A stretch of 64,000 nucleotides of DNA from the NCBI RefSeq assembly GCF_034661175.1, contig NZ_CP141058.1, forward strand, positions 1,860,001-1,924,000, in the 5' to 3' direction. A model generated the notes under the pieces. That model did not search any database, was not told where the DNA came from, and saw nothing but the letters and a program-made list of their open reading frames with translations. The DNA comes from Nocardioides renjunii. GTDB lineage: Bacteria > Actinomycetota > Actinomycetes > Propionibacteriales > Nocardioidaceae. This document shows, piece after piece, positions 8,928 through 17,631 of the stretch. How positions within the stretch are numbered: the stretch's first letter is position 1; each line of letters begins with the position of its first letter. The translations under genes and the position numbers were made by a program.

Positions 8928-10577
8928 TCAGCCGATCGGCGTCGCGCGCTCCACGACCTGCCGCAGCGAGCCGCTGGTCAGCATCCCGAACGTCCCGCCG
9001 TACGACCCCCCGAACCGGCTGCCGCAGAACGCGTCGGCCACCTCGGGCGGGGCGAACCGGACCAGCAGCGAGCCCTGGAGGCACGCCGCCATGTGGCCGG
9101 CCAGCCGGCGCGCACCCGCCTCGGGGCCGCCTCCGGTCGCACCGGCCTCGCCGAGCAGGGCGAGCGTGTCGTCGACCGCCCGGTCCAGCCGGCTGTCGCC
9201 GCCGCGGGCCGCGCCGACCTCGGTGATCCAGGCCTGCAGTACCTCCGGCTCCCGGCCGAGGGCGCGCAGCACGTCGAGCGCGTTGACGTTGCCCGAGCCC
9301 TCCCAGATCGAGTTGAGCGGGGACTCGCGGAACAGCAGCGGCAGCCCGGAGTCCTCGACGTAGCCGTTGCCGCCGAGGCACTCGAGCGCCTCGGCGACCA
9401 TCGCCGGGGTGCGCTTGCAGACCCAGAACTTGGCGAGGGGAAGGGCGACGCGGCGCAGGGCCACCTCGTGCGGGTCACCGGGGCGGTCTACGGCGGCGGC
9501 CAGCCGCATCGCGAGCGCGGTGGCGGCCTCCGACTCCACGGCGAGGTCGGCCACGACGTTCTGCATGAGCGGCTTGTCGACGAGCAGGCCGCCGAACGCA
9601 GAGCGGTGGCCGACGTGCCAGGAGGCCTCCGCCAGCGCGTGCCGCATGAGCGAGGCGGAGCCGATCACGCAGTCGAGCCGCGTCGCGGCGACCATCTCGA
9701 TGATCGTGCGCACGCCGCGTCCCTCGTCGCCGAGGCGCTGGGCCAGGGTGCCGTCGAGCTCGAGCTCGCCGGAGGCGTTGGAGCGGTTGCCGAGCTTGTC
9801 CTTGAGCCGGACGACGTCGATCCGGTTGCGGGTGCCGTCGGCGAGGACGCGCGGCACCACGAAGCAGGTCAGGCCGCCGTCGGCCTGGGCGAGGACGAGG
9901 AACACGTCGTTCATCGGGGCCGAGGTGAACCACTTGTGGCCGTGGAGCGTGTACCACCCGTCCTCGGCGGTCGGGACCGCGCGCGTCTGGTTGGCGCGCA
10001 CGTCCGAGCCGCCCTGCTTCTCCGTCATGCCCATGCCGGCCAGGGCGCCGACCTTCTCCGACCTCGGCCGCACGCCGGGGTCGTAGGAGCGCGCCGCCAG
10101 CAGCGGCGTCCACTCCTCGGCGATCGCGTCGTCGGCCCGCAGCGCGGGCACCGCGGCGTACGTCATCGAGATCGGGCAGCCGTGCCCCGGCTCGGTCTGC
10201 GACCAGGCGAAGAATCCCGCCGCGCGGCGCAGGTGGGCGTGCGGGTCGCCGCCCTCCTGCTGCTCCCACGGCGCCGCCTGCAGGCCGTGGCCCACCGCGC
10301 GCTGCATCAGCCAGTGCCAGGAGGGGTGGAACTCCACCTCGTCGATGCGGGTGCCCCAGCGGTCGTACGGCGTCAGCTCGGGGTGGTGGCGGTTGGCGAG
10401 CATGCCGTGCTCGCGCGCCTCCGCTGACCCGGCCTCGGCCCCCAGCGCGACGAGGTCGTCGACGACCTCCGGTGACCCGTGCCGGGCGACGGCCTCGGTG
10501 AGGGCGAGGTCGGACGTGACGACGTTGTGCCCGACGAGGGCGGGCGCCTGGTTGGTGGCCGTGCGCGGGTCGGTCAT
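8928..10577 (-). CDS. AidB-like acyl-CoA dehydrogenase family flavoprotein
   Basis: A 549-residue protein matching the long, AidB-type branch of acyl-CoA dehydrogenases. It has an AidB-like N-terminal domain (HPSWHWLMQRAVGHGL), the middle beta domain with MGMTEKQGGSDVRANQT and LHGHKWFTSAPMNDVFLVLA, and the helical C-terminal domain with ALECLGGNGYVEDSGLPLLF and SIWEGSGNVNALDVLRALGR. FAD binding is expected. E. coli AidB (541 residues) is induced by alkylation stress and binds DNA, but its substrate is unclear. Many actinobacterial homologues are annotated only as acyl-CoA dehydrogenases. The start chosen is the ATG of MTDPRTATNQ. The gene is divergent from the YihY gene. Confidence 0.88.
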   Translation of the reverse strand: MTDPRTATNQAPALVGHNVVTSDLALTEAVARHGSPEVVDDLVALGAEAGSAEAREHGMLANRHHPELTPYDRWGTRIDEVEFHPSWHWLMQRAVGHGLQAAPWEQQEGGDPHAHLRRAAGFFAWSQTEPGHGCPISMTYAAVPALRADDAIAEEWTPLLAARSYDPGVRPRSEKVGALAGMGMTEKQGGSDVRANQTRAVPTAEDGWYTLHGHKWFTSAPMNDVFLVLAQADGGLTCFVVPRVLADGTRNRIDVVRLKDKLGNRSNASGELELDGTLAQRLGDEGRGVRTIIEMVAATRLDCVIGSASLMRHALAEASWHVGHRSAFGGLLVDKPLMQNVVADLAVESEAATALAMRLAAAVDRPGDPHEVALRRVALPLAKFWVCKRTPAMVAEALECLGGNGYVEDSGLPLLFRESPLNSIWEGSGNVNALDVLRALGREPEVLQAWITEVGAARGGDSRLDRAVDDTLALLGEAGATGGGPEAGARRLAGHMAACLQGSLLVRFAPPEVADAFCGSRFGGSYGGTFGMLTSGSLRQVVERATPIG

Positions 10578-10695
10578 GGCGCCCACCGTAGGCGGTGGCG
10601 CCGACCCGGGGGGAGTGACATCACCCACGCGTCGCGGCGGGGGACCCGCGGCCGGGCTGCGGTCGTTCGGGAGTGCTGCTCGATAGCGTGGGCGC

Positions 10696-11661
10696 ATGGT
10701 CGAGGCGAGCGAGGAGGAGCCCGCCCCGCGGCGGGCGGAGGTCCTCGCGCGCCGCTGGAGCGAGCACCTGTGGCGCATCATCGTCACGTCCGTCGGCTCG
10801 TGCCTACGGCACCGGGTGACCGGCCTGGCCGCGGAGGCGGCGTTCTTCGCGGTGCTGTCGGTGCCGCCGCTGGTCTTCGCCCTCGCGGGGGCGATCGGCT
10901 TCGTCAGCGACCGGTTCACCGACACGCAGATCGAGGACGTCAGCAACGCGGTGCTCGAGATCTCGCGCCAGGCGCTCACCGACCGGGCGGTCGACCGGAT
11001 CATCGAGCCGACCATCAACGAGGTGCTGACCGGCGGTCGCTACGACGTCATCTCGATCGGCTTCATCCTCGCCCTGTGGTCGGGCTCGCGCGCGCTCAAC
11101 GTCTTCGTCGACACGATCACGATCATGCACGGGCTCGGCGGGCACCGCGGGATCGTCGCCACGCGGGCCCTGTCCTTCGTGCTCTACGTCCTCGCCATGG
11201 TCACCGGTGCCGTGAGCCTGCCGCTCGTGGTGGCCGGGCCCTCGCTCGTCGACCGGCTGCTCCCGCCGCGGCTCGACGTCCTCAACAACCTCTACTGGCC
11301 GGTCGTCCTGCTGGTGTGCATCTGCTTCCTCGCCACGCTCTACCACGTGTCCGTGCCGGTGCGGACGAACTGGAGCTTCAACCTCCCCGGCGCCACCTTC
11401 GCCCTCTTCTGCTGGATCGCGGGGTCCTACGTGCTGCGCTGGGTGCTGACGGTGACCGCCGCGGAGTCGCGCTCGATCTACGGCCCGCTGGCCGCGCCGA
11501 TCGCCGTCCTCTTGTGGCTCTACCTCCTCGCCCTCGCCGTGCTCATCGGGGCGGCGGTCAACGCCGCCTTCGACACGGTCTTCCCGCAGAAGAACACGAC
11601 GCGCGCCCGGATGGAGCTGGTGCAGCGCCTGCGGGAGCGGATCAGCGTGCGAGACTCCTGA
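10696..11661 (+). CDS. YihY/BrkB-family inner membrane protein
   Basis: A 321-residue polytopic membrane protein of the YihY/virulence factor BrkB family, once misnamed RNase BN. After a charged 25-residue N terminus come LAAEAAFFAVLSVPPLVFAL, the conserved SIGFILALWSGSRALN segment, LSFVLYVLAMVTGAVSLPLV, YWPVVLLVCICFLATLYHVS, FNLPGATFALFCWIAGSYVL and IAVLLWLYLLALAVLIGAAV. This gives about six helices, ending in the family's G-A-x-x-N-A motif. Its molecular role is unknown, with envelope transport suspected. TAGCGT six bases before the ATG suggests a leaderless transcript. It lies two bases from the next gene, so the two form an operon. Confidence 0.9.
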   Translation: MVEASEEEPAPRRAEVLARRWSEHLWRIIVTSVGSCLRHRVTGLAAEAAFFAVLSVPPLVFALAGAIGFVSDRFTDTQIEDVSNAVLEISRQALTDRAVDRIIEPTINEVLTGGRYDVISIGFILALWSGSRALNVFVDTITIMHGLGGHRGIVATRALSFVLYVLAMVTGAVSLPLVVAGPSLVDRLLPPRLDVLNNLYWPVVLLVCICFLATLYHVSVPVRTNWSFNLPGATFALFCWIAGSYVLRWVLTVTAAESRSIYGPLAAPIAVLLWLYLLALAVLIGAAVNAAFDTVFPQKNTTRARMELVQRLRERISVRDS

Positions 11662-11663
11662 CC

Positions 11664-12752
11664 GTGCAAGCGCCCAGCAACCACCCCAGCGTGGGACGGG
11701 TCTCCCTGCCCGACCGGGTGCGGTCGCCGTGGTGGGAGCTCGGGCGCCGGCTGCTGCTGGCGATGGCGATCCTCGTCGGCACGGTGCTCCTGGTCTTCTT
11801 CGACCGCGAGGGCTACCGCGACGGCAACGACCCGACCAACACGATCACGCTGCTCGACGCGTTCTACTACACGACCGTCACGCTCAGCACGACCGGCTAC
11901 GGCGACATCGCCCCCGTCTCGCCCCAGGCCCGGCTGGTCAACGCGCTGGTGATCACGCCCGCGCGCATCGCCTTCCTGGTCCTGCTGATCGGCACCACCC
12001 TGGAGGTCCTCGCCTCCCAGGGACGCGAGATGTTCCGGGTCGCCCGGTGGAGGAAGAAGATGGACCAGCACGTCGTCGTCGTCGGCTACGGCACCAAGGG
12101 CCGCAGCGCGATCGACACCCTCGTGAGCAACGGCTACGACCGCGACAGCATCGTGGTGGTCGACCCCGGGGTGGTCGCCATGGAGGAGGCCAACCGCGAC
12201 CAGCTCGTCGGCATCGCCGGCGACGCCACCCGGCGCGGCGTGCTGCGGCAGGCCGGCGTGGAGAAGGCCACCCACGTCATCATCACCACCGACCGCGACG
12301 ACTCCAACGTGCTCGTCACCCTCACGGTCCGCCAGCTCAACCCCGACGCCTGGATCGTGGCGTCGGTGCGCGAGCAGGAGAACGTGCCCCTCATGCGGCA
12401 GTCCGGCGCCAACTCGGTCATCACCTCCTCCGACGCGGTCGGCCGCCTCCTCGGGCTCTCCTCCATGTCGCCGATGCTCGGCTCGGTGATGGAGGACCTG
12501 ATGACCTACGGCGAGGGCCTCGAGGTCGCCGAGCGCGACCTGCTGGTCAACGAGGTCGGCAAGCAGCCGCAGTCGCTGCCGGACCAGGTGATCGCGGTGA
12601 TCCGCGACGAGAAGGTCTACCGCTACTTCGACCCGGTGGTCTCGCTGCTCGCGCGCGGCGACCGGCTCATCGTCGTACGCCCTGCCAAGGAGCTGCCGTG
12701 GGCGCCCCGACCGGGCACCCACGGCGAGGACCTGGCCGACGACGAGGACTGA
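11664..12752 (+). CDS. potassium channel with TrkA-N/RCK domains
   Basis: A 362-residue channel subunit. Helix one is LLLAMAILVGTVLLVFF. The pore loop and selectivity filter are TTVTLSTTGYGDIAP, the TTGYGD being diagnostic for potassium selectivity, and helix two is ALVITPARIAFLVLLIGTTL. A cytoplasmic RCK-N Rossmann domain follows from residue 130 (HVVVVGYGTKGRSAIDTL, GYGTKG being the nucleotide loop), and an RCK-C domain from about 290 ends in LLARGDRLIVVRP. This is the MthK/Kch-like two-helix architecture and should assemble as a tetramer gated by nucleotide or ions. The GTG start lies two bases after the YihY stop codon. Confidence 0.92.
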   Translation: MQAPSNHPSVGRVSLPDRVRSPWWELGRRLLLAMAILVGTVLLVFFDREGYRDGNDPTNTITLLDAFYYTTVTLSTTGYGDIAPVSPQARLVNALVITPARIAFLVLLIGTTLEVLASQGREMFRVARWRKKMDQHVVVVGYGTKGRSAIDTLVSNGYDRDSIVVVDPGVVAMEEANRDQLVGIAGDATRRGVLRQAGVEKATHVIITTDRDDSNVLVTLTVRQLNPDAWIVASVREQENVPLMRQSGANSVITSSDAVGRLLGLSSMSPMLGSVMEDLMTYGEGLEVAERDLLVNEVGKQPQSLPDQVIAVIRDEKVYRYFDPVVSLLARGDRLIVVRPAKELPWAPRPGTHGEDLADDED

Positions 12753-12765
12753 GGAACCACGCTCC

Positions 12766-13389
12766 GTGATCGCCTCCCACGCCCATCGCTTCGTCTTCAT
12801 CAAGACCCGCAAGACCGCTGGCACCAGCCTCGAGATCGCGCTGTCGCGGCACTGCGGACCCGACGACATAGTCACCCGGATCAGCCCGGCCGACGAGGAG
12901 CTGCGCGCGGCCGCCGGGGGAGTGGGCCCGCAGAACGACGACACCTCGCCCAGCTCGTACGCCCACATGGGCGCCCGCCGCGTCATCGACGTCATCGGCC
13001 GCGAGACGTGGGACGCCTTCTTCACCTTCGCTGTCGAGCGCAACCCCTACGACGTCGTCGCGTCCTCCTACCGCTACAGCGCCCGCAAGCCGAGCTTTAC
13101 CAAGACGTTCGCCGAGTTCGTCCGCACGCCGAAGCGGATGGAGCGGCTCGCGCTCAACGAGCGGCTCTACCGGCTCGGCGGTCGCGTGGTCGTCGACCGG
13201 GTCTACCGCTACGAGGACCTGCCCGCCGCGGTCGAGGACGTCTCGGCCCGCCTCGGCGTGCCCCTCGACCTCCCGCACGCCAAGCAGGGGAGCGGCCCGC
13301 ACTACCGCGAGCTCTACGGCACGGGTGACGCCGAGATCGTGGCGCAGCGCTTCGCCCGCACCATCCGCGAGTTCGGCTACGAGTTCTGA
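12766..13389 (+). CDS. sulfotransferase-family protein
   Basis: A 207-residue cytosolic protein of the sulfotransferase family. The PAPS 5'-phosphosulfate loop is FIKTRKTAGTSLEIAL near residue 14, with the catalytic-type Lys/Arg stretch K-T-R-K-T. The 3'-phosphate-binding motif is FFTFAVERNPYDVVASSYRY near residue 85, with the invariant R-N-P-Y-D. A substrate cannot be predicted; members modify glycans, lipids or small molecules. It follows the channel gene by 13 bases from a GTG with GAGG upstream and probably belongs to the same transcript. Two sulfatases and their activator lie a few kilobases downstream. Confidence 0.82.
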   Translation: MIASHAHRFVFIKTRKTAGTSLEIALSRHCGPDDIVTRISPADEELRAAAGGVGPQNDDTSPSSYAHMGARRVIDVIGRETWDAFFTFAVERNPYDVVASSYRYSARKPSFTKTFAEFVRTPKRMERLALNERLYRLGGRVVVDRVYRYEDLPAAVEDVSARLGVPLDLPHAKQGSGPHYRELYGTGDAEIVAQRFARTIREFGYEF

Positions 13390-13436
13390 GGGTCAGGTCC
13401 CGGCCGGCTGCCCGGGCTGCTGGCGACTCCCCCTCC

Positions 13437-14126
13437 TCATGCGAGCGCGAGGTCGACGAGCAGGTCGGCGTGGGCGACCGCCGAGTCGATGACCGGCAGC
13501 GGTGCGTCCTCGGGGCCGACGAGGAGCCCGATCTCGGTGCAGGCGAGCACGACCGCGTCCGCGCCGCGGTCCGCGAGGTCGCGCATGACCTCGACGTACG
13601 CCTCGCGCGACGACGGCAGGAAGATGCCCTGGGTGATCTCGTCGAACACCACCCGGTCGACGAGCTCGCGACCGGCGGCGTCGGGGACGACCACGGAGAT
13701 GCCGTGGCCGGCGAGACGGTCGGCGTAGAACGTCTCCTCCATCACCCACGTGGCGCCGAGGAGGCCGAGCGTCGTCCAGCCCTCGCGTGCGGCGACGGCT
13801 GCGACCGCGTCGGCGATGTGGACGGCGGGCCCCTCGGCCGCGGACTCGAGCGCGGCGAAGTTCTTGTGCATGAGGTTGGTGCACAGCGCGACGAGGTCCG
13901 CACCGCCCGCCTCGCAGCGGCGCGTCGCGTCGGCCAGCAGCCGTGCCGAGCCGTCCCAGTCACCGCGCAGCTGGCAGTCGCGCACCTCGGCGAAGTCGAG
14001 CGACTGCAGCGAGATCCGGGCCGACGCGTGCCCGCCCAGGCGGGCGGCGACCTGCTCGTTGATGAGCCGGTAGTAGGTCGCGGTCGAGTGCCAGGACATG
14101 CCTCCGACGAGGCCGATCGTCTTCAT
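13437..14126 (-). CDS. aspartate/glutamate racemase family protein
   Basis: A 229-residue cofactor-independent racemase-family enzyme. MKTIGLVGGMSWHSTATYY carries the conserved N-terminal G-G-M-S-W. The two catalytic cysteines are expected in LVALCTNLMHK and VVLACTEIGLLV, in the two mirrored halves of the fold, and both are present. The GGMSWxST start and LCTNxMHK motif are typical of YgeA-like broad-specificity amino-acid racemases and aspartate racemases rather than MurI. It is divergent from a LysR regulator with a 76-base intergenic region, the usual arrangement for regulator and target. Confidence 0.88.
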   Translation of the reverse strand: MKTIGLVGGMSWHSTATYYRLINEQVAARLGGHASARISLQSLDFAEVRDCQLRGDWDGSARLLADATRRCEAGGADLVALCTNLMHKNFAALESAAEGPAVHIADAVAAVAAREGWTTLGLLGATWVMEETFYADRLAGHGISVVVPDAAGRELVDRVVFDEITQGIFLPSSREAYVEVMRDLADRGADAVVLACTEIGLLVGPEDAPLPVIDSAVAHADLLVDLALA

Positions 14127-14202
14127 GGCTCCATGGTGGTCGACCGGCGGGCTCAAAGGAACCCCCGTTCTCCTTGGGCGTCCCATAAGCGATGCTAGGC
14201 CC
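14127..14202. promoter_or_regulatory. divergent racemase/LysR control region with imperfect dyad
   Basis: These 76 bases separate the racemase and lysR-type starts. CAAAGGA (14154-14160) and TCCTTGG (14171-14177) form an inverted repeat with one mismatch and a 10-base spacer, a plausible LysR-type operator at the middle of the region. LysR proteins usually bind such dyads between their own gene and the divergent target. No -35 box was convincing on either strand. Confidence 0.35.
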
Positions 14203-15102
14203 ATGAGCCTTGATCCCCGACGTGTCCTGATCTTCCGCGAGGTGGCCCGGCAGGGATCGATCAGCGCCGCCGCCCGGGCGCTCGGGTGGACCCAGCCCGC
14301 CGTCAGCCAGCACCTCGCCCGGATCGAGCGGGACGTCGGAGGGCCCCTGCTCCTGCGCGGGCCCGGCGGGGCGACCCCGACCGAGGCCGGGGTGGCGCTC
14401 CTCCGCCGTGCCGACGTCCTCGCCGCCGAGCTGCACGCCGCCGAGGAGGAGCTCGCCGCCCTCACCCAGCTGCGGGCGGGGCGGGTCCGGCTCACGGCCT
14501 TCCCGTCCGCCGCAGCCACCCTGGTGCCCGAGGCCATCGGCGCGCTCGCAGTCGACCATCCCGAGATCGAGGTCGGCCTCGACGAGGCGGAGCCGCCCGA
14601 GGCGATGGCCGCCGTCGCGGCGGGGGACTCCGACCTCGCCCTCGTCTTCGGGTACGACGGCCCGCCGGAGGCCATGGGCCTGCTGACCTGGCAGCCCCTG
14701 CTCGACGAGCCGGTGCACCTCGTCGTGCCACCCGGCTGGCGGGGACCCGGGCGGCGTGGCCTCGCGGCCCTGGCCGACGCGGACTGGATAGGCGGCTGCG
14801 TGCGCTGCCGCAGCCACCTCGTCGCCTGCTGCCAGGCGGCCGGCTTCTCCCCGACGCTGCGGCACACGACCGACGACTACGTCGTGGTGCAGAACCTCGT
14901 GGCCCGCGGGCTGGGGGTCACGGTGCTCCCCGCCTCCGCCCTCGTCGCCTACCGCCACCCCGACGTGCGCGTGGTCGATCTCCCCGCGCTCGGACGCCGC
15001 CACATCGGCCTCGCCCACCGCCACGGCGCCGAGGCCGTCCCCGCCACCGCGGCCTTGATCGACCGGATGCGTGAGGTGGTCGCCACGGCGGAGCGACGGT
15101 GA
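14203..15102 (+). CDS. LysR-family transcriptional regulator
   Basis: A 299-residue regulator. The winged helix-turn-helix at residues 3-62 (FREVARQGSISAAARALGWT, then QPAVSQHLARIER) is canonical for LysR. The effector-binding domain runs from about 88 to 290 (RVRLTAFPSAAATLVPEAIG; LALVFGYDG; DDYVVVQNLVARGLGVTVLP). The ATG of MSLDPRR was chosen because the HTH begins three to four residues later, as in relatives. An upstream in-frame ATG would run through the operator region. It is divergent from the amino-acid racemase, its likely target. The effector is unknown. Confidence 0.9.
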   Translation: MSLDPRRVLIFREVARQGSISAAARALGWTQPAVSQHLARIERDVGGPLLLRGPGGATPTEAGVALLRRADVLAAELHAAEEELAALTQLRAGRVRLTAFPSAAATLVPEAIGALAVDHPEIEVGLDEAEPPEAMAAVAAGDSDLALVFGYDGPPEAMGLLTWQPLLDEPVHLVVPPGWRGPGRRGLAALADADWIGGCVRCRSHLVACCQAAGFSPTLRHTTDDYVVVQNLVARGLGVTVLPASALVAYRHPDVRVVDLPALGRRHIGLAHRHGAEAVPATAALIDRMREVVATAERR

Positions 15103-15163
15103 CTCCTCAGCCCGGGCGCCGACACCCGCGACACGCGCGTGGTCTCGCCCTAGGCTCGTGAGG

Positions 15164-16417
15164 ATGGTGGACAACGTGCTGTGGATCATCACCGACGACC
15201 AGATGCGCTGGACGCTGAGCAGGATGCCCAGGACGCGGAAGCGGCTCGTGGGCAAGGGCGCGGAGTTCAGCCGCGGCTATGCCGCAGTCCCGCTCTGCGG
15301 TCCGGCACGCGCCTCCATCCTGACGAGTCGCTACCCCCACGACCACGGCTGCCTCACCAACGCGACCCACACGCGGTTCGTCGCGCAGCGCCACGACCGC
15401 GACACCGTCGCCACGCGGATGCGGGCTGCCGGCTACGACACGGGCTACTTCGGCAAGTACATGAACGGCATGGGCCGCGACGCCACGTACGTCGCCCCCG
15501 GGTGGGGTCGCTGGGTGGGCTCGTCGGTGGGTAACCGGGAGACGGTCAACGTCGACGGAGAGCTGCGCGAGCTGGCGAGCCGCCAGGCGGTGGAGCGGTT
15601 CGCCTACAGGAAGCTCCGGCGCTTCGTCAGGCGCCACCGGGACACCGGGCCCTGGTTCGCGGTGTGGGGGCCGACGGCGCCGCACGCGCCGTACACACCG
15701 TCGCCCGCGCACCGCCACGACTTCGACGACGTGCAGTGGGACCCGCCCGCCCTCAACGAGGCCGACCTGTCCGACAAGCCCACCTGGATGCGCGACCTGC
15801 CGCCGCAGGAGCGGGCGGAGATGCGCCGGCTGCTCGAGGGGAAGCTCGAGGAGCTCCAGGACCTCGACGACCAGATCGGCCGGCTGCTCGCGCTGCTGAG
15901 GAAGACCGGTCAGCTGAGGCGGACCTGGATCTTCCTCGTCTCCGACAACGGCTACCTGCTCGGCGAGCACCGCCTGGTCCACAAGGAGCAGCCCTACGAG
16001 GAGTCGAGCGGCATCCCGTACGTCGTCCGCGGCCCCGGCGTCAGGCCCGGCACCCGACGCGCGCTCGTCTCGCAGGTCGACCTGATGCCGACCACCCTCG
16101 ACATCGCCGGCCTCGATCCCGACGCCGGCCGGGACCTGTCGGGGCGCTCGATGCTGCAGCCGCTGCGCACCGGCGACTGGGGGCGTTGGCGACGCCGCCT
16201 CCTGGTCGAGAACCCCGACCTGGGGTGGGCGATGCTGCGGGAGGGGTCCACCGCCTACATCGAGCACCACGAGCGCGGGGAGTGGGAGCTCTACGACCTG
16301 GAGTCCGATCCCCACCAGCTCGAGAGCCGCAGGGGAGCCGACGTGACCGACGTGTCCCGGCGGTTGACGCTGCTCCGGCAGGCGCGGGGGAAGGAGCTGC
16401 GCGCGCGAGAGGTGTAG
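15164..16417 (+). CDS. cytoplasmic type I (formylglycine) sulfatase
   Basis: A 417-residue sulfatase without a signal peptide. The N-terminal metal site is NVLWIITDDQMRW. The formylglycine signature C-x-P-x-R is C45-G-P-A-R49 in AVPLCGPARASILTSRYPHD. FGKYMNGMG and FLVSDNGYLLGEH supply further active-site residues (Lys, and the Asp-Asn metal ligands), and VHKEQPYEESSGIPYVVRGP is also family-typical. It should hydrolyse sulfate esters after conversion of Cys45 to formylglycine. The start is the ATG seven bases after a TAGGCT box, suggesting a leaderless mRNA. The formylglycine-generating enzyme gene lies convergently 39 bases downstream. The substrate is unknown. Confidence 0.9.
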   Translation: MVDNVLWIITDDQMRWTLSRMPRTRKRLVGKGAEFSRGYAAVPLCGPARASILTSRYPHDHGCLTNATHTRFVAQRHDRDTVATRMRAAGYDTGYFGKYMNGMGRDATYVAPGWGRWVGSSVGNRETVNVDGELRELASRQAVERFAYRKLRRFVRRHRDTGPWFAVWGPTAPHAPYTPSPAHRHDFDDVQWDPPALNEADLSDKPTWMRDLPPQERAEMRRLLEGKLEELQDLDDQIGRLLALLRKTGQLRRTWIFLVSDNGYLLGEHRLVHKEQPYEESSGIPYVVRGPGVRPGTRRALVSQVDLMPTTLDIAGLDPDAGRDLSGRSMLQPLRTGDWGRWRRRLLVENPDLGWAMLREGSTAYIEHHERGEWELYDLESDPHQLESRRGADVTDVSRRLTLLRQARGKELRAREV

Positions 16418-16456
16418 TCCCTCGGCAACCCGGCCGTCCGGCCGGAGCGCGTCGGG

Positions 16457-17452
16457 TCAGGCGTCGTTGGCGCAGCGGAACCCGATGTTGCCCGACGAGG
16501 ACTCCGCCGTGTTCGACGAGCGGGCCGCCACGCGGTAGCGGTTGCAGTAGCTGTCGTGGCAGAGATACGACCCGCCGCGCATCACCCGCGGCACCTGGGC
16601 CTCGTCCGTGCCGGTCGGCTCGCTCGCCACCGGGTCGACGACCGCCTCCTCGCCCGCGCGCTCGGCGTACTCGGTGGGGCGGAAGGCGTCCTGGCACCAC
16701 TCCCACACGTTGCCGACGGTGTTGTGCAGGCCGTAGCCGTTGGGCTGGAAGGCGGTCGCCGGCGCGGTGGTGAGGTGGCCGTCGTCGAGGGTGTTGCGGC
16801 GCGGGAAGTCGCCCTGCCAGATGTTGCACCGCCATCGGCCGCCGCTCATCAGGTCGTCGCCCCACGGGTAGCGCGCGCGGTCGAGACCCCCGCGCGCCGC
16901 GTGCTCCCACTCGGCCTCGGTCGGCAGTCGCTTGCCGGCCCAGGTGCAGTAGGCCTGCGCGTCGCGCCAGGACACGTGGACGACGGGGTGGTTCTGGAGG
17001 TCGGCGATGCTCGAGCGCGGTCCCGCCGGGTGGCGCCAGTCGGCACCGCGCACGGCGAGCCACCACGGGACGCCGGCGGCGCGCTGCAGGACGTCGGCGG
17101 GTGCCGCCTGGACAGCCAGGTGGAAGACCGCCGAGACGCCGTCGCGCTCGGCGTCGGTGACGTGGCCGGTCGCCTTGGCGAACGCGGCGAACTGGGCGTT
17201 GGTGACGGCCCTGGAGTCGATGAGGTAGGACGACAGCCGCACGAGGTGGACCGGCCGCTCGCCGTCGGCGGCGTACCCGTCACCGTGGCTGTCACCCATC
17301 CAGAAGTCCCCGGCGGGCACGCGCACCTGGCCCCGCGTGCTGCGCGCGCCTCGCGGCAGGACTGCCTCCGGCGAGCGCTCCGCCGGTGCCGACCGGTCGG
17401 CCGTCGGGGCGCAGCACGACCCGACGTGGGATGCCGCGAGGTGCGTCGCCAT
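16457..17452 (-). CDS. formylglycine-generating enzyme (sulfatase activator)
   Basis: A 331-residue FGE/SUMF1-family oxidase. It begins the FGE domain at VRVPAGDFWMGDSHGDG (residue 44 on), with the conserved KRLPTEAEWEHAARGG and NVWEWCQDAF motifs. The C-terminal hallmark has the copper-binding cysteines Cys298 and Cys303 in GGSYLCHDSYCNRYR, the five-residue spacing seen in Streptomyces FGE. It converts the C-x-P-x-R cysteine of sulfatases to formylglycine in the cytoplasm using oxygen. It sits between two sulfatases carrying that motif, its obvious substrates. TACTTT six bases before the ATG suggests a leaderless mRNA. Confidence 0.95.
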   Translation of the reverse strand: MATHLAASHVGSCCAPTADRSAPAERSPEAVLPRGARSTRGQVRVPAGDFWMGDSHGDGYAADGERPVHLVRLSSYLIDSRAVTNAQFAAFAKATGHVTDAERDGVSAVFHLAVQAAPADVLQRAAGVPWWLAVRGADWRHPAGPRSSIADLQNHPVVHVSWRDAQAYCTWAGKRLPTEAEWEHAARGGLDRARYPWGDDLMSGGRWRCNIWQGDFPRRNTLDDGHLTTAPATAFQPNGYGLHNTVGNVWEWCQDAFRPTEYAERAGEEAVVDPVASEPTGTDEAQVPRVMRGGSYLCHDSYCNRYRVAARSSNTAESSSGNIGFRCANDA

Positions 17453-17563
17453 GGGACAAAAGTACAGCAGGTCGATGGTCTTGATCCGGTTCGGGCGCCG
17501 GCGCCGTGGACGGGGGTCGTCGCACCAGCGGGTGCATGACTAGAGTAAGTAGATAGAAGAAGT

Positions 17564-17585
17564 GCAGTTAGCGCGCAGTTAGCGC
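17564..17585. repeat. tandem 11-bp direct repeat upstream of secreted sulfatase gene
   Basis: GCAGTTAGCGC occurs twice head to tail at 17564-17574 and 17575-17585, exactly one helical turn apart. The site lies 46 bases before the secreted sulfatase start, in the 179-base divergent region shared with the FGE gene. The surrounding stretch (17540-17562) is unusually A-rich for this genome. This looks like a protein-binding site that could co-regulate sulfatase and FGE. The repeat is exact; the operator role is inference. Confidence 0.5.
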
Positions 17586-17631
17586 CAGGCCACTCGGAAC
17601 TGCTCGAACCCCACTCGGACAAGGACCATCA

